Part shown: positions 45,400 through 54,367 of the stretch, in pieces | Layout: each line of letters starts with the position of its first letter | Position numbering within the stretch: the stretch's first letter is position 1 | From: CAZNUM01 sp046861615 | GTDB taxonomy: Bacteria; Fidelibacterota; Marinisomatia; Marinisomatales; TCS55 | Assembly: GCA_046861615.1 (NCBI GenBank) | Contig: JBHHUS010000001.1 | Coordinates: forward strand, 1 to 64,000 | DNA: 64,000 nucleotides | Reading direction: 5' to 3' | Program-made: the position numbers and the translations under genes | Notes under the pieces: model-generated | The model's input: the letters and a program-made list of their open reading frames with translations, nothing else | Database searches by the model: none | Told to the model about the DNA's origin: nothing

Positions 45400-45416
45400 T
45401 AATTTCCTGATTGTGC

Positions 45417-45446
45417 AAGGGGCTGCTTTCCGGTGGCCCCTGTTTT
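45417..45446 (+). terminator. Weak terminator hairpin after the LTxxQ lipoprotein
   Basis: AGGGGC (45418-45423) pairs with GCCCCT (45436-45441), followed by GTTTT. The six-pair stem and short T-run fit a modest intrinsic terminator that separates the lipoprotein gene from the sigma-factor operon. Confidence 0.55.
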
Positions 45447-45513
45447 CATCCTTTAATTACAGAATCAGATAATTTAACTTCAGGAATATTTAGCGGTCTA
45501 AAAGGACGAATGG

Positions 45514-46032
45514 ATGAAAACGGATCATGAACTTATCAGAGCATTTCAGGAAGGAGACTATAAAGCTTTTGACAAATTGGTTACCAGACATCTTCAAAAA
45601 ACATTCAAGTTTTTCCTTCGCCTTACCGGAAATGAATCCGATGCTGAGGATCTGTCGCAGACAATTTTTCTGAAAATGTTTAAAGCACTAAAAAATTTCA
45701 AGTTTGAATCGGAGTTCAAAACCTACTTGTATAGGGCAAATATGAACCAGGGTAATTCCTATTTACGGCGGAATCGCTGGCGCCATTTACTTCACCTTGA
45801 TGAAATTCCGGAACCGGGTTTTCGGGATACTAGTCAGGAAGATGATTGGAAACGCAAAGAACTTTGGGATGCCATCGCCTCCTTACCGGCACAGCAACGG
45901 ATGGTTGTGACCATGCGAATTGCTCAGGAAATGCCCTATAAACAAATTGCCGGAATCCTGAATGTATCAGAGAACACTGCAAAAGTGAATTATCATTACG
46001 CCGTTCAAACCTTAAAAAAGCAGCTTAATTAA
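45514..46032 (+). CDS. ECF-type RNA polymerase sigma factor
   Basis: The 172-residue protein has sigma region 2 (about 10-80: FDKLVTRHLQKTFKFFLRLTG, NESDAEDLSQTIFLKMFKAL) and region 4 (about 112-170: SLPAQQRMVVTMRIAQEMPYKQIAGILNVSENTAKVN), with no regions 1 or 3. That is the ECF layout. It should direct RNA polymerase to a small stress regulon. The following gene, three bases on, encodes a membrane protein of the size and topology of an anti-sigma factor. Confidence 0.92.
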   Translation: MKTDHELIRAFQEGDYKAFDKLVTRHLQKTFKFFLRLTGNESDAEDLSQTIFLKMFKALKNFKFESEFKTYLYRANMNQGNSYLRRNRWRHLLHLDEIPEPGFRDTSQEDDWKRKELWDAIASLPAQQRMVVTMRIAQEMPYKQIAGILNVSENTAKVNYHYAVQTLKKQLN

Positions 46033-46034
46033 TT

Positions 46035-46412
46035 ATGGATATCAATCAAAGAATAAATATGGTTCGGGCGATGGATTCCAGTAGCCCTAATGCTGAGGAA
46101 TTTTTAAATAAACTTAAAGGTTCAATCCTATATCGGGAACAAAAGCAAAAACAGTTTTTACAGGCTGTTTCCGCGGCCTTACTCGTTCTTCTACTGGGGC
46201 TATTCACCGTTCAACAACTCCAGGAAAACCCTGAGGACATGGTGGTGGTCGATTTGTTTCCAGTAGAAGCGCCAGAACCAGAATCGGAGGAGTTTATTTA
46301 TGAAATGGCGAGTTACCTTGTGGATCAATCGAATGATATGATTGAAACACTCGCTTTCCTGGAAGAAGTGGATTTTGGACCAGTTAAAACAATAATGGAG
46401 GATAACCGATGA
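46035..46412 (+). CDS. Probable anti-sigma factor (single membrane segment)
   Basis: The 125-residue protein has a cytosolic N-terminal part of about 40 residues, one membrane segment (about 43-57, AVSAALLVLLLGLF) and an acidic outer domain rich in Glu and Pro. It lies between the ECF sigma factor gene (two bases upstream) and a Spy-like gene (four-base overlap). The location and topology fit an anti-sigma factor that senses envelope state, but no zinc-binding HxxxCxxC motif is present and no family is recognised. Confidence 0.65.
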   Translation: MDINQRINMVRAMDSSSPNAEEFLNKLKGSILYREQKQKQFLQAVSAALLVLLLGLFTVQQLQENPEDMVVVDLFPVEAPEPESEEFIYEMASYLVDQSNDMIETLAFLEEVDFGPVKTIMEDNR

Positions 46413-46921
46413 AACAGGTACTTTTAATTATTTCAGCCGTATTCCTGATGAATGTACTTTTGGCACAACCGGGACATCCGGTTGGCCCTGGTGGTCAATA
46501 TGGGCAGAAGATGGAAATGATGGCCATCTGGAAAATGACAGAATATTTGAACCTGTCGGAAGCCCAGGCTGAAAAATTCTTCCCCAGAATGAACAAACAT
46601 CGTCGTTCAATGGAAGATCTAAATAAAAAAGAAAAGGAATTATTCAGACCGTTAGCGGAAAAAATTAAGGACGAAAAAGAGATCAGTAAATCTGAACTCA
46701 AAACTGTCCTTGATAAAGTGGAAAAGCTGGAGGAAAAACGGACCAAGGAAAAGAATAAATTTGTAAGGAATATGGGCGATATTTTAACTCCTGCACAACA
46801 AGTAAAATTGATTTTGTTTGAAGGACAAATGAAAAAAGCGATCAAAGATCGGATGCGGGATCGCCAGAGAAATCCCGGATATTCAAGAGATCGGAAGATG
46901 GGGGGGCAACGTCCTTTTTAA
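46409..46921 (+). CDS. Spy/CpxP-like periplasmic protein
   Basis: The 170-residue protein has a signal peptide (about 1-19, ending LLAQ) and a long helical region. It carries LNLSEAQAEKFFPRMNKHRRSMEDL and a second half motif ILTPAQQVKLILFEGQM, the LTxxQ-like signature of Spy, CpxP and ZraP proteins. The C-terminus is basic and rich in Arg and Gly. These proteins bind unfolded proteins or metals in the periplasm. It shares a four-base overlap with the anti-sigma gene, so it may be a sensor or a target of the same stress circuit. A strong terminator follows. Confidence 0.8.
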   Translation: MKQVLLIISAVFLMNVLLAQPGHPVGPGGQYGQKMEMMAIWKMTEYLNLSEAQAEKFFPRMNKHRRSMEDLNKKEKELFRPLAEKIKDEKEISKSELKTVLDKVEKLEEKRTKEKNKFVRNMGDILTPAQQVKLILFEGQMKKAIKDRMRDRQRNPGYSRDRKMGGQRPF

Positions 46922-46934
46922 CTTATAGCGCAAT

Positions 46935-46965
46935 AAAAAAGCCCCGAATTTTTGGGGCTTTTTTA
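46935..46965 (+). terminator. Intrinsic terminator of the sigma-factor operon
   Basis: AAAAAAGCCCC (46935-46945) pairs with GGGGCTTTTTT (46954-46964) around a GAATTTTT loop, with a T-run on the plus strand. The A-run on the other side could also let it serve the convergent msrA gene. Confidence 0.85.
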
Positions 46966-47003
46966 TTGATGCCTATATTACTAAGGATATTGGGCTCATA
47001 GTA

Positions 47004-47627
47004 TCAGTTGAAAATATCACCATGCTTTTTCAATTTTTCTAGTTTAGGCTGGATGACAAAGGTGCAGTAAGGAACGTCCGGGTTATTTTTAAAATAGTCC
47101 TGATGATAATTTTCTGCTTTATAAAATTTTGAAAAGGGTACAATTTCAGTGACTATTGGCTGGTCAAAGTTTTTTGCTGCCTGATTTTTGGATGTTTCCG
47201 CCGTAGTCCTTTGTTCATTATTATGATAGAATATAATTGAGCGGTATTGGGAACCGACATCAGCTCCCTGACGGTTGGGAGTGGTGGGATCATGGGCTTG
47301 CCAGAAAATATCCAGTATGTGCTCATATGAAATAATATCGGGATTGAACTGGATTTGGCATACTTCGGCATGACCGGTTTTTCCGGAACTCACTTCTTGA
47401 TAAGTTGGATTTTCTACATGTCCTCCTGAATAACCGGAAATCACTTCGATAACACCTTCCACCCGTTCAAAAACGGCTTCAACACACCAAAAACAACCAC
47501 CAGCGAGTGTGGCTGTTTCCAGATTGACTTGTGGATTCATGGAACCGACCTCATTTGATTGCTGTTGACAGATCCCCGGAGGGACAAGCAGAATCGACAG
47601 CAGGATTTGATAGTAGTGGTATCTCAC
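47004..47627 (-). CDS. msrA: Peptide-methionine (S)-S-oxide reductase, exported form
   Basis: The 207-residue protein has an N-terminal hydrophobic signal (about residues 6-20) before a complete MsrA domain, so it probably works in the periplasm or is membrane-attached. GGCFWC (Cys45 as nucleophile) is the catalytic motif. SGYSGGHVENPTYQEVSSGKTGHAEVCQI and the QGADVGSQYRSIIFYHN region are typical. The second catalytic cysteine may be Cys48 or the one in VPYCTF. It reduces oxidised methionine in proteins. No msrB or thioredoxin-like partner is nearby, so the electron donor is unknown. Confidence 0.92.
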   Translation of the reverse strand: MRYHYYQILLSILLVPPGICQQQSNEVGSMNPQVNLETATLAGGCFWCVEAVFERVEGVIEVISGYSGGHVENPTYQEVSSGKTGHAEVCQIQFNPDIISYEHILDIFWQAHDPTTPNRQGADVGSQYRSIIFYHNNEQRTTAETSKNQAAKNFDQPIVTEIVPFSKFYKAENYHQDYFKNNPDVPYCTFVIQPKLEKLKKHGDIFN

Positions 47628-47684
47628 GGATGCTTACCGAACTTATAATTAAAATCAAAGGGATACTACTGCCTTTTTTCTTAA

Positions 47685-47718
47685 CGAAAAAAGGGGAGTT
47701 CACCGGGCCTCCCCTTTT
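47685..47718 (-). terminator. Terminator of the transhydrogenase operon
   Basis: AAAAGGGGAG (47689-47698) and CTCCCCTTTT (47709-47718) form a ten-pair stem with a ten-base loop. On the minus strand it follows pntB by 18 bases and runs into TTTTTTCG. It also lies before msrA, so pnt and msrA are probably separate transcripts. Confidence 0.8.
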
Positions 47719-47735
47719 ATGAATTAAAGTCGTAT

Positions 47736-49115
47736 TTAGAGTTCTTTTAATTCCTTAAGTAAATCGGTTAACATTTGTTTGGCATCGCCAAAAACCATGA
47801 TTGTATTGTCGTAACCGAATAATTCATTTTGGATCCCGGCAAACCCGGGATTCATAGTCCGTTTATTCACGATAACAGTGCGCGCCTTATCCACATCCAG
47901 AATCGGCATACCATAGATAGGACTGGATTTATCGTGCCGAGCCGCTGGATTCACTACATCATTGGCTCCCAATACAATCGCAACATCGCAATCTTCAAAT
48001 TCAGGATTAGCCTGATCCAGATCCAGTAATTTGTCGTATGAGACGTTTGCTTCAGCTAATAGTACATTCATATGCCCCGGCATCCTGCCAGCAACCGGGT
48101 GAATGGCATAATATACTGTTTTACCCATTCCTTCCAGATAATCGGCTACTTCCCGAATGGCATGTTGAGCCTGCGCCACTGCCAGGCCATAACCGGGAGC
48201 AACGATAATTTTATCGGCGGCTTCCAGAATCATGGCAGCTTCTTCGGTGGATGACCGTTTAATATTGATTTGTTTAGCTTCTCCGGGACCGGATTCCTGT
48301 TCCAGACCAACGGCACCAAAGACTACATTTGCCAGGGAGCGGTTCATACCTTTACACATGATATTGGTTAAAATGATCCCGGAGGCGCCCACCAGGGCAC
48401 CGCTAATAATCAAACCGTTATTCAGCAGTACAAATCCTGTAGCTGCGGCTGCGATACCGGAATAGGAATTCAGCAGCGAAATCACTACAGGCATATCAGC
48501 TCCACCGATTGGAATGGTTAAGGTTACTCCAATTAGAGCTGACAAGATAATCACTATATAGAACACATTCAACCCTGCTGCGGGGTTGATAACCATAAAA
48601 ACACCTGATACCAACAATAGCAGAGCGATAACTCCGTTTAACAGTTGTTGGCCGGTGAAAACGATCGGTTTTCCCGAAATGAATCCCTGTAATTTCCCGA
48701 AGGCAATAAAACTGCCGGTAAAGGTCAGCGTTCCGACGAAAACACTTAAAACGATTGTTGTGGTTAAAAAAGTAGTTTGAGCATCGGTACCGTATTTAGT
48801 GAATAGTTCAGCTGCAGCCACCAGGGCAGAAGCACCGCCACCGAAACCGTTAAAAATAGCCACCATCTGGGGCATTTGAGTCATTTCGACTTTAATGGCA
48901 AAGGTGGCTCCGATGATCGTTCCAATAATCATCCCGATGGCAATTGTGCGAAAATCAAGCCCGCCATAAGAGATGAGAGTGGCAATGATGGCAATCAACA
49001 TACCAATTGAAGCAACCATATTCCCGGTTCGGGCTGTTCTTGGAGAACTGAGCCGTTTTAATCCAAGAATGAACAGGACGGCGGCCAGTACATAGGCGAG
49101 GTTCGTGTATTCCAT
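47736..49115 (-). CDS. pntB: NAD(P) transhydrogenase subunit beta
   Basis: The 459-residue protein has about nine membrane segments in its first 270 residues and a C-terminal NADP(H)-binding domain (about 285-459). Landmarks are MVAIFNGFGGGASALVAA, VISLLNSYSGIAAAATGFVL and GYGLAVAQAQHAIREVADYL. ADKIIVAPG and AGRMPGHMNVLLAEANV also lie in the nucleotide domain. It couples proton flow to hydride transfer from NADH to NADP, with the two alpha subunits encoded just upstream in the minus-strand operon. Confidence 0.95.
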   Translation of the reverse strand: MEYTNLAYVLAAVLFILGLKRLSSPRTARTGNMVASIGMLIAIIATLISYGGLDFRTIAIGMIIGTIIGATFAIKVEMTQMPQMVAIFNGFGGGASALVAAAELFTKYGTDAQTTFLTTTIVLSVFVGTLTFTGSFIAFGKLQGFISGKPIVFTGQQLLNGVIALLLLVSGVFMVINPAAGLNVFYIVIILSALIGVTLTIPIGGADMPVVISLLNSYSGIAAAATGFVLLNNGLIISGALVGASGIILTNIMCKGMNRSLANVVFGAVGLEQESGPGEAKQINIKRSSTEEAAMILEAADKIIVAPGYGLAVAQAQHAIREVADYLEGMGKTVYYAIHPVAGRMPGHMNVLLAEANVSYDKLLDLDQANPEFEDCDVAIVLGANDVVNPAARHDKSSPIYGMPILDVDKARTVIVNKRTMNPGFAGIQNELFGYDNTIMVFGDAKQMLTDLLKELKEL

Positions 49116-49123
49116 AGTGTTCT

Positions 49124-49396
49124 CTATTTCCGCTTAAACATTTTGAGCATCCGATCAGTGACTAAAAAACCACCGACAACGTTGATTGTGGCAAAAATAA
49201 CGGCCACCAATCCAAGCCATGCACCAATTTCACCACCAACTCGTGTTGCAATAATGGCCCCGACGACGGAAATTCCGGAGATGGCATTAGATCCGGACAT
49301 AAGCGGTGTGTGGAGAGTAGGCGGTACCTTAGTAATGACTTCAAAACCGACAAAAATTGCCAGAATAAAAACGGTTAAAATGTTGACCATATCCAT
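49124..49396 (-). CDS. pntAB: NAD(P) transhydrogenase subunit alpha, membrane part
   Basis: The 90-residue protein has three membrane segments with the family marks FEVITKVPPTLHTPLMSGSNAISGI and IATINVVGGFLVTDRMLKMF-like AVIFATINVVGGFLVTDRML. It is the PntAb (alpha-2) piece of the proton channel, split from the NAD-binding piece. It lies between the other two subunit genes with gaps of 8 and 12 bases. Three-gene splitting of this kind is known from Rhodospirillum. Confidence 0.92.
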   Translation of the reverse strand: MDMVNILTVFILAIFVGFEVITKVPPTLHTPLMSGSNAISGISVVGAIIATRVGGEIGAWLGLVAVIFATINVVGGFLVTDRMLKMFKRK

Positions 49397-49408
49397 TGAA
49401 ATATTTCC

Positions 49409-50545
49409 TTATTGATTATTTAATGCTTCCCGAGTGGGAACATGGAGAATTTTCCCTTCGTGGGTAAAGAGCGCTCCTGAGATAATTTCATCCTTTAGAT
49501 CCAGATTCAGCATACCCTCCGGAAAGAGGTATTTGATAAAACTGATAATATTTTTTGCATACAGTTGAGAAGCATGGGTCGGCATGGTGGCGGGTAAATT
49601 CAATGTACCATCAATAATAACTCCCTGGTGAATGATAATTTCATCTCCATTGGTCAATTCGCAATTTCCGCCATTTTCAGCCGCCAGATCCATGATAACA
49701 GAACCTGGTTTCATTGCATCTACCGTATCTTTGGGGATTAGAATGGGGGCGGGACGGCCAGGTATCAGGGCGGTGGTAACTACCAGGTCAGATTTTGAAA
49801 TATGTTCCTTGATTAAGGCTCGTTGCTTTTGTTTATATTCCTCAGAGGTTTCCTTGGCATAGCCGCCTTCACCGACACCTTCGGTCGATTCCGGTTCCAC
49901 TTCCACAAATTTTGCTCCCAGGCTCTCCACCTGTTCTTTTACCACTGGACGAACATCGAAGGCTTCTACCTGAGCTCCTAAACGTTTGGCTGTGGCGATT
50001 CCCTGGAGACCGGCCACACCGGCACCCAAAATAAGGACTTTTGCCGGGGGGATCGTACCGGCAGCAGTCATCAATAATGGCATATAAATTGAAAGATGGA
50101 CGGCACCCAGCAGGACTGCTTTATATCCGGCAATATTGCTCTGAGAGCTGAGAGCATCCATGGTTTGTGCCAAGGTTGTACGGGGAATAAGATGCATCGA
50201 AAAAGCAGTAATATTTTTAGCGGAGAATCTTTTAACAGTTTCCAACTCCTTTGTGGTCTGGATCAGGGAAACATAAATACTACCATTTTTTAACAATTCT
50301 ATTTCCTCAATGGTGGCAGGAGCGACTTTGAGGATTAAATCAGCATTTTGAAATAATTTGTTTTTATCGTTTACTATTTCCGCTCCGGCAGTTTTGTAGT
50401 CGGCATTCTGGTAATGGGCTTCGACTCCGGCACCGGATTGAACCTGCACTTGCATCCCAATTTTAACCAGATCTTTCACGGTGGCCGGAATGACGGCAAC
50501 CCGTCGTTCGCCCGGAAGCGATTCTTTGGGAATGGCTACTATCAT
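49409..50545 (-). CDS. pntAA: NAD(P) transhydrogenase subunit alpha, NAD(H)-binding part
   Basis: The 378-residue soluble protein has the alanine dehydrogenase/transhydrogenase N-terminal domain (VAIPKESLPGERRVAVIP) and a Rossmann domain with ILGAGVAGLQGIATAKRLGA. RPVVKEQVESLGAKFVEVE follows, as do the TTALIPGRPAPILI and NGGNCELTNGDEI segments of the family. It is the peripheral NAD(H)-binding subunit of the proton-translocating transhydrogenase and the first gene of the operon. The enzyme supplies NADPH for reduction, including antioxidant systems such as Msr recycling. The 213-base gap to 50758 shows no gene. Confidence 0.95.
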   Translation of the reverse strand: MIVAIPKESLPGERRVAVIPATVKDLVKIGMQVQVQSGAGVEAHYQNADYKTAGAEIVNDKNKLFQNADLILKVAPATIEEIELLKNGSIYVSLIQTTKELETVKRFSAKNITAFSMHLIPRTTLAQTMDALSSQSNIAGYKAVLLGAVHLSIYMPLLMTAAGTIPPAKVLILGAGVAGLQGIATAKRLGAQVEAFDVRPVVKEQVESLGAKFVEVEPESTEGVGEGGYAKETSEEYKQKQRALIKEHISKSDLVVTTALIPGRPAPILIPKDTVDAMKPGSVIMDLAAENGGNCELTNGDEIIIHQGVIIDGTLNLPATMPTHASQLYAKNIISFIKYLFPEGMLNLDLKDEIISGALFTHEGKILHVPTREALNNQ

Positions 50546-50758
50546 GAATAATTCCTTAAAGATACGATTTTAGGATTAAAAATAGAGCGTGAATTTAAAA
50601 ATATTTACCCATTTGCAAGGGAAATTAAGATTAATCACTCTGGTTTTTTAATGGAAGAATTCCCTTGAGTTTATTATCTGTTGTGGTCGATTTAAAATCT
50701 GGCTTGGAACCAACAAACGGAAGATGACATTCGGAATATTTTTACAAAACAATTAATA

Positions 50759-52375
50759 TTGTACCGATTAATCAATGAAAATTTAACATTGAAAAGAATT
50801 TTATTACCTGCCCTTTGTATTTTAGTTTGGTTTCAGGCTTGCGCCCCGGTTCCTGAAATTATTGACCGGTATGAGAACAAACAGAAAAAGACTGTCCAAC
50901 TGGTTCGAAAATCCGAGGTTTTAAAACGAATAGAATACTTTCCGGACGGAAAACTGAAATCAGTTACCGAAATATCTAATAACCAACCAGATGGAAAATA
51001 TATTCAATACTACCAGACCGGCACTAAAGCGACAACCGGGAAATATAAAGCAGGAAGAAAAGATGGACGTTGGATCTGGACAGCTGAAGACGGGAAACCG
51101 GACTCAGTCCGCACCTACCGTAGCGGCGTTCTGGATGGTTTGTGGCAGAATTATTCCGGAGGAAATTTGATTCTTGAACAATATTTTAAATCGGGGAAAC
51201 TGGATGGGAAATACCGGCTTTTATCAACCCCCAAACAATTACTGGTCAAAGGAACTTATCGTTTGGATTTACCGCATAATCAATGGATTTGGTGGGATGA
51301 AAAAGGTAGAAAAGAACGGATGGTTACCTTTGATAACGGTCGGAAAAATGGCAAGGTTGCTGTCTGGGACACTAACGGTCAAAAGGTGATTGAAGGACAA
51401 TTTGAGCACGATATCCGCTCCGGTACCTGGAAATGGTATCAAGGTACTCACCAGTTAGATTCCCTGGTAACCTACCTTCAGGGTTCATTAAATGGTCCTT
51501 TTAAAGTCTGGCATCAAAACGGTGAATTAGCCGTCAGGGGTAATTTTCATGCCGGAAAAGAAGATGGCGAATGGAGATGGTGGTCGGAAAAGGGAAATCT
51601 GGATTCAATTAAAACTTTTTCAAACGGCCACCTGAATGGTTCCCGGAAAGTGTATTTCAGCAACGGACAGTTGGCAGTCTCCCAAACATTTTTAGATTCA
51701 ACACTACAAGGAGAGGAAACAACTTATTTCCCGTCTGGCGCTGTTGAATCCAAATTTACTTACGAGCACGGGGAAAAATCCGGACATTATGAAGTGTATT
51801 CGCAGCCCGGTTTACCGGAGGAGTTAGGCGCTTACCAAGAAGGGAAACCCCATGGCAGTATTCAGCGGTGGTACTCCACAGGCGTTCCGTCCTCCACGGC
51901 CACTTACCGGGAAGGGACGCTCCACGGTATTATGCGGATTTATTCTCCATCGAAAGTTATTATTCAGGAAGCCTACTACGTAGAGGGGAAGCTTCATTCT
52001 AAATTCGAATATTTTAATAACCATCGTTTGAAACAAATTCAGATATTTAAAGCCAGTGAATCGGCGTATGTGAGACGCTGGAATAAATTAGGCCTGGAAT
52101 TAACTGAAGAAAATCCAGTAACCGGATACCATTTAAAAAGGAAATATTTTCCATCGGGGAGTTTGAAATATGAATGTACCTATAAACGGGATCAGAAACA
52201 TGGTGTTGAATGGTGGTTCCGGGAGAATGGCAATCTGAAGCAAGTTAATCTGTTTTTAGACGGTGAAATCGTCCTGGAACGAAACTGGCCGGAAGGTTCA
52301 TTACTTTCAGAAGATCTGGTTTATTACGCAGGGCAACTAGTGGCAGAGATTGTTCCGGAATCTGCTGAGAAATAA
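50759..52375 (+). CDS. MORN-repeat lipoprotein (YwqK-like)
   Basis: The 538-residue protein starts at a TTG (50759; another in-frame TTG at 50789 is possible) and has a signal ending in FQAC, a lipobox. The rest consists of roughly twenty degenerate MORN-type repeats of about 22-24 residues with patterns such as DGKYIQYY, DGRWIWTAEDGK, DGEWRWWSEKGN and HGSIQRWYSTG. This gives a long beta-hairpin stack, as in YwqK-like proteins annotated as toxin-antitoxin antitoxins. No toxin gene is adjacent. The role is unknown; surface or periplasmic location is inferred from the lipobox. Confidence 0.83.
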   Translation: MYRLINENLTLKRILLPALCILVWFQACAPVPEIIDRYENKQKKTVQLVRKSEVLKRIEYFPDGKLKSVTEISNNQPDGKYIQYYQTGTKATTGKYKAGRKDGRWIWTAEDGKPDSVRTYRSGVLDGLWQNYSGGNLILEQYFKSGKLDGKYRLLSTPKQLLVKGTYRLDLPHNQWIWWDEKGRKERMVTFDNGRKNGKVAVWDTNGQKVIEGQFEHDIRSGTWKWYQGTHQLDSLVTYLQGSLNGPFKVWHQNGELAVRGNFHAGKEDGEWRWWSEKGNLDSIKTFSNGHLNGSRKVYFSNGQLAVSQTFLDSTLQGEETTYFPSGAVESKFTYEHGEKSGHYEVYSQPGLPEELGAYQEGKPHGSIQRWYSTGVPSSTATYREGTLHGIMRIYSPSKVIIQEAYYVEGKLHSKFEYFNNHRLKQIQIFKASESAYVRRWNKLGLELTEENPVTGYHLKRKYFPSGSLKYECTYKRDQKHGVEWWFRENGNLKQVNLFLDGEIVLERNWPEGSLLSEDLVYYAGQLVAEIVPESAEK

Positions 52376-52403
52376 ACTTCTTATTGACTAAATTTCCGCC
52401 CTT

Positions 52404-53447
52404 ATGAAAGCACATCTGTTAGAATATATATCTACTTGGGCCCCACCTGTGCTCATTATGGTCATCGGGACACTGATCGGTTGGCTGTTTAAACGGTTTA
52501 TTTACCAACGCTTGAAATCGATTGCCGACCGCACTTCCTGGAAAGGGGATGATGTTATTTTCAGTGCGATCCGGGCGCACATTGTCCTGTGGTTTTTCTT
52601 GGCTTCGTTTTATATCGCTGCTCAGAGCGTAAAAATAGCCAGCCCTTATAATGAATACCTGGGGCATATCATTTTAGCTATTCTGATTATGTCTGTCACC
52701 CTGGCGGCTTCAAAAATATCGGTTGGTCTATTGGATTATTGGGCCAGAAAGGAGGGAACCAATTTACCCTCCACTACCATATTTGTTAATCTGGCACGCA
52801 TTATTATTATTTCAATCGGTGTATTGGTCATTCTGCAATCGCTGAAAATTTCGATTACACCTTTCCTTACAGCTTTAGGAGTCGGTGGTTTGGCGGTTTC
52901 TCTGGCGCTGAAAGACACTCTATCTGATTTTTTTGCCGGGCTGCATATTCTCCTGTCCCAGAAAGTAAAACCAGGTGATTTCATCGAGTTAGACAGCGGT
53001 GAGCGGGGTTATGTCCAGAATATCACCTGGCGGCATACCACGTTAATGGAACGTACCAATAATATTATTACGATCCCGAATGCCAAATTATCCGCAGCCA
53101 CAGTAAAAAATTATGACCGGGGTGATCCCAGCTTTTCCGTTCGCGTTCCCCTGGGTATTGCTTATGACAGCGATCTCGAGCATGTCAAACTGGTTACTGA
53201 AGAAGTGGCTCTTGACGTGGTCAGGAATGTTAAGGGGGCTAAAAAAGATGAACCGCCGATTGTCCGCTTTTTTGAATTTGGCGATTCCAGTATCAACCTT
53301 AAGGTCTATTTCCGGGGGGAGCACTATGGGGATCAACATTCCATTATCGATGATTTTATCAAACGTATCCACCAACGATACGCCCAGGAAGGCATTGAAA
53401 TTCCCTTCCCTATCCGGACCCTTATCCATCGTAATACAGAAAAGTGA
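52404..53447 (+). CDS. MscS family mechanosensitive channel
   Basis: The 347-residue protein has four to five N-terminal membrane segments. The MscS core follows, with TALGVGGLAVSLALKDTLSDFFAGLHI (the glycine- and alanine-rich pore helix), then the beta domain with GDFIELDSGERGYVQNITWRHTTLMERTNNIITIPNAKL. The C-terminal alpha-beta domain ends near residue 340. It should release solutes on osmotic downshock. It overlaps the DUF423 gene by four bases (GTGA). Confidence 0.92.
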   Translation: MKAHLLEYISTWAPPVLIMVIGTLIGWLFKRFIYQRLKSIADRTSWKGDDVIFSAIRAHIVLWFFLASFYIAAQSVKIASPYNEYLGHIILAILIMSVTLAASKISVGLLDYWARKEGTNLPSTTIFVNLARIIIISIGVLVILQSLKISITPFLTALGVGGLAVSLALKDTLSDFFAGLHILLSQKVKPGDFIELDSGERGYVQNITWRHTTLMERTNNIITIPNAKLSAATVKNYDRGDPSFSVRVPLGIAYDSDLEHVKLVTEEVALDVVRNVKGAKKDEPPIVRFFEFGDSSINLKVYFRGEHYGDQHSIIDDFIKRIHQRYAQEGIEIPFPIRTLIHRNTEK

Positions 53448-53812
53448 AAAACTGGATTGTTTTCGGTAGTCTATTAGCCGCTCTGGCCGTGATCTTGGGG
53501 GCCTTTGGCGCCCATGCCCTAAAAACAAGAGTAACGCCGGAGGAATTAACTGTATTTGAGACTGGAGTCAAATACCATTTTTATCATGCCCTGGGAATGA
53601 TTTTAGTGGGAATAATCGGATTTCATTACCCACCCCAGCTCCTCAAACTTCCTGCCATTGCCTTGTCATTAGGGATACTGCTGTTTTCCGGCAGTCTGTA
53701 TTTAGTGGTGTTAAGTAGTATGAAGTGGCTTGGAGCGATCACTCCTCTGGGTGGGGTTGCTTTCATTCTGGGATGGCTGTCCCTGGCATTTAATATTTAT
53801 CGTTTTTCTTAA
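53444..53812 (+). CDS. DUF423 family membrane protein
   Basis: The 122-residue protein has four membrane segments. The family marks are LGAFGAHALKTRVTPEELTVFETGVKYHFYHALG and LFSGSLYLVVLSSMKWLGAITPLGGVAFILGW, as in E. coli YgdD. Function is not established. It begins with GTG overlapping the MscS stop codon, so it is translationally coupled to the channel gene. Confidence 0.87.
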   Translation: MKNWIVFGSLLAALAVILGAFGAHALKTRVTPEELTVFETGVKYHFYHALGMILVGIIGFHYPPQLLKLPAIALSLGILLFSGSLYLVVLSSMKWLGAITPLGGVAFILGWLSLAFNIYRFS

Positions 53813-53884
53813 AGTGGAATGGCTTTTTTAAGGAATATCAAGGTACAGGTGGGAGTTTTACGAGTATTAATTCGAATTTGATTC

Positions 53885-54322
53885 ATGGACTTGAAGATAA
53901 AACCATTTAATCCCGACGTTTGGAAGCTGTACGAAAATCACGGTCATTTCCACGATGGGGATGCCGGTCTGGATTTGTACATCACCAGCCGTCAGACAAT
54001 TGAACCCGGGGAAACCGCTTTTATTCATTTACAAATTGCCTGCGAATCAGCGGAGCGCCAACCATTTCTGCTAATGCCCCGATCCAGTATTTCCAAAACA
54101 CCTCTGCGCCAGTGCAATGCAGTAGGGTTAATTGACAGCGGTTACCGGGGAGAATTGATTGCTGCAGTGGACAATATTAAATCAGCACCCTACTCTGTTG
54201 TACCGGGTCAGCGTTTGTTCCAATTAGTGGCCATGGATGGTTCGCCGATTCATTTTGAATTAGTGGAATCATTATCAACTACTAGTCGAGGTGCCGGTGG
54301 ATTCGGCAGTACCGGTCATTGA
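53885..54322 (+). CDS. dut: dUTP diphosphatase-like protein
   Basis: The 145-residue protein has the five dUTPase motifs in order: DAGLDLYI, PRSSISKTPL, GLIDSGYRGELIAAV, GQRLFQLV and RGAGGFGSTG. It hydrolyses dUTP to dUMP and pyrophosphate, keeping uracil out of DNA, as a trimer with composite active sites. The N-terminal 25 residues (KPFNPDVWKLYENHGHFHD) are unlike the usual short start, and motif spacing is slightly looser, so a broader dUTPase-family role is possible. Confidence 0.87.
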   Translation: MDLKIKPFNPDVWKLYENHGHFHDGDAGLDLYITSRQTIEPGETAFIHLQIACESAERQPFLLMPRSSISKTPLRQCNAVGLIDSGYRGELIAAVDNIKSAPYSVVPGQRLFQLVAMDGSPIHFELVESLSTTSRGAGGFGSTGH

Positions 54323-54367
54323 GCCGGTTCCCTTTATAATTTAGTTGAACTTTACAAATATTTTCAT

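Noticed and set aside
50759..52375. Toxin-antitoxin system suggested by the YwqK-like name
   Set aside because: No small partner gene is adjacent, and the protein carries a lipobox, so it is treated as a repeat lipoprotein.
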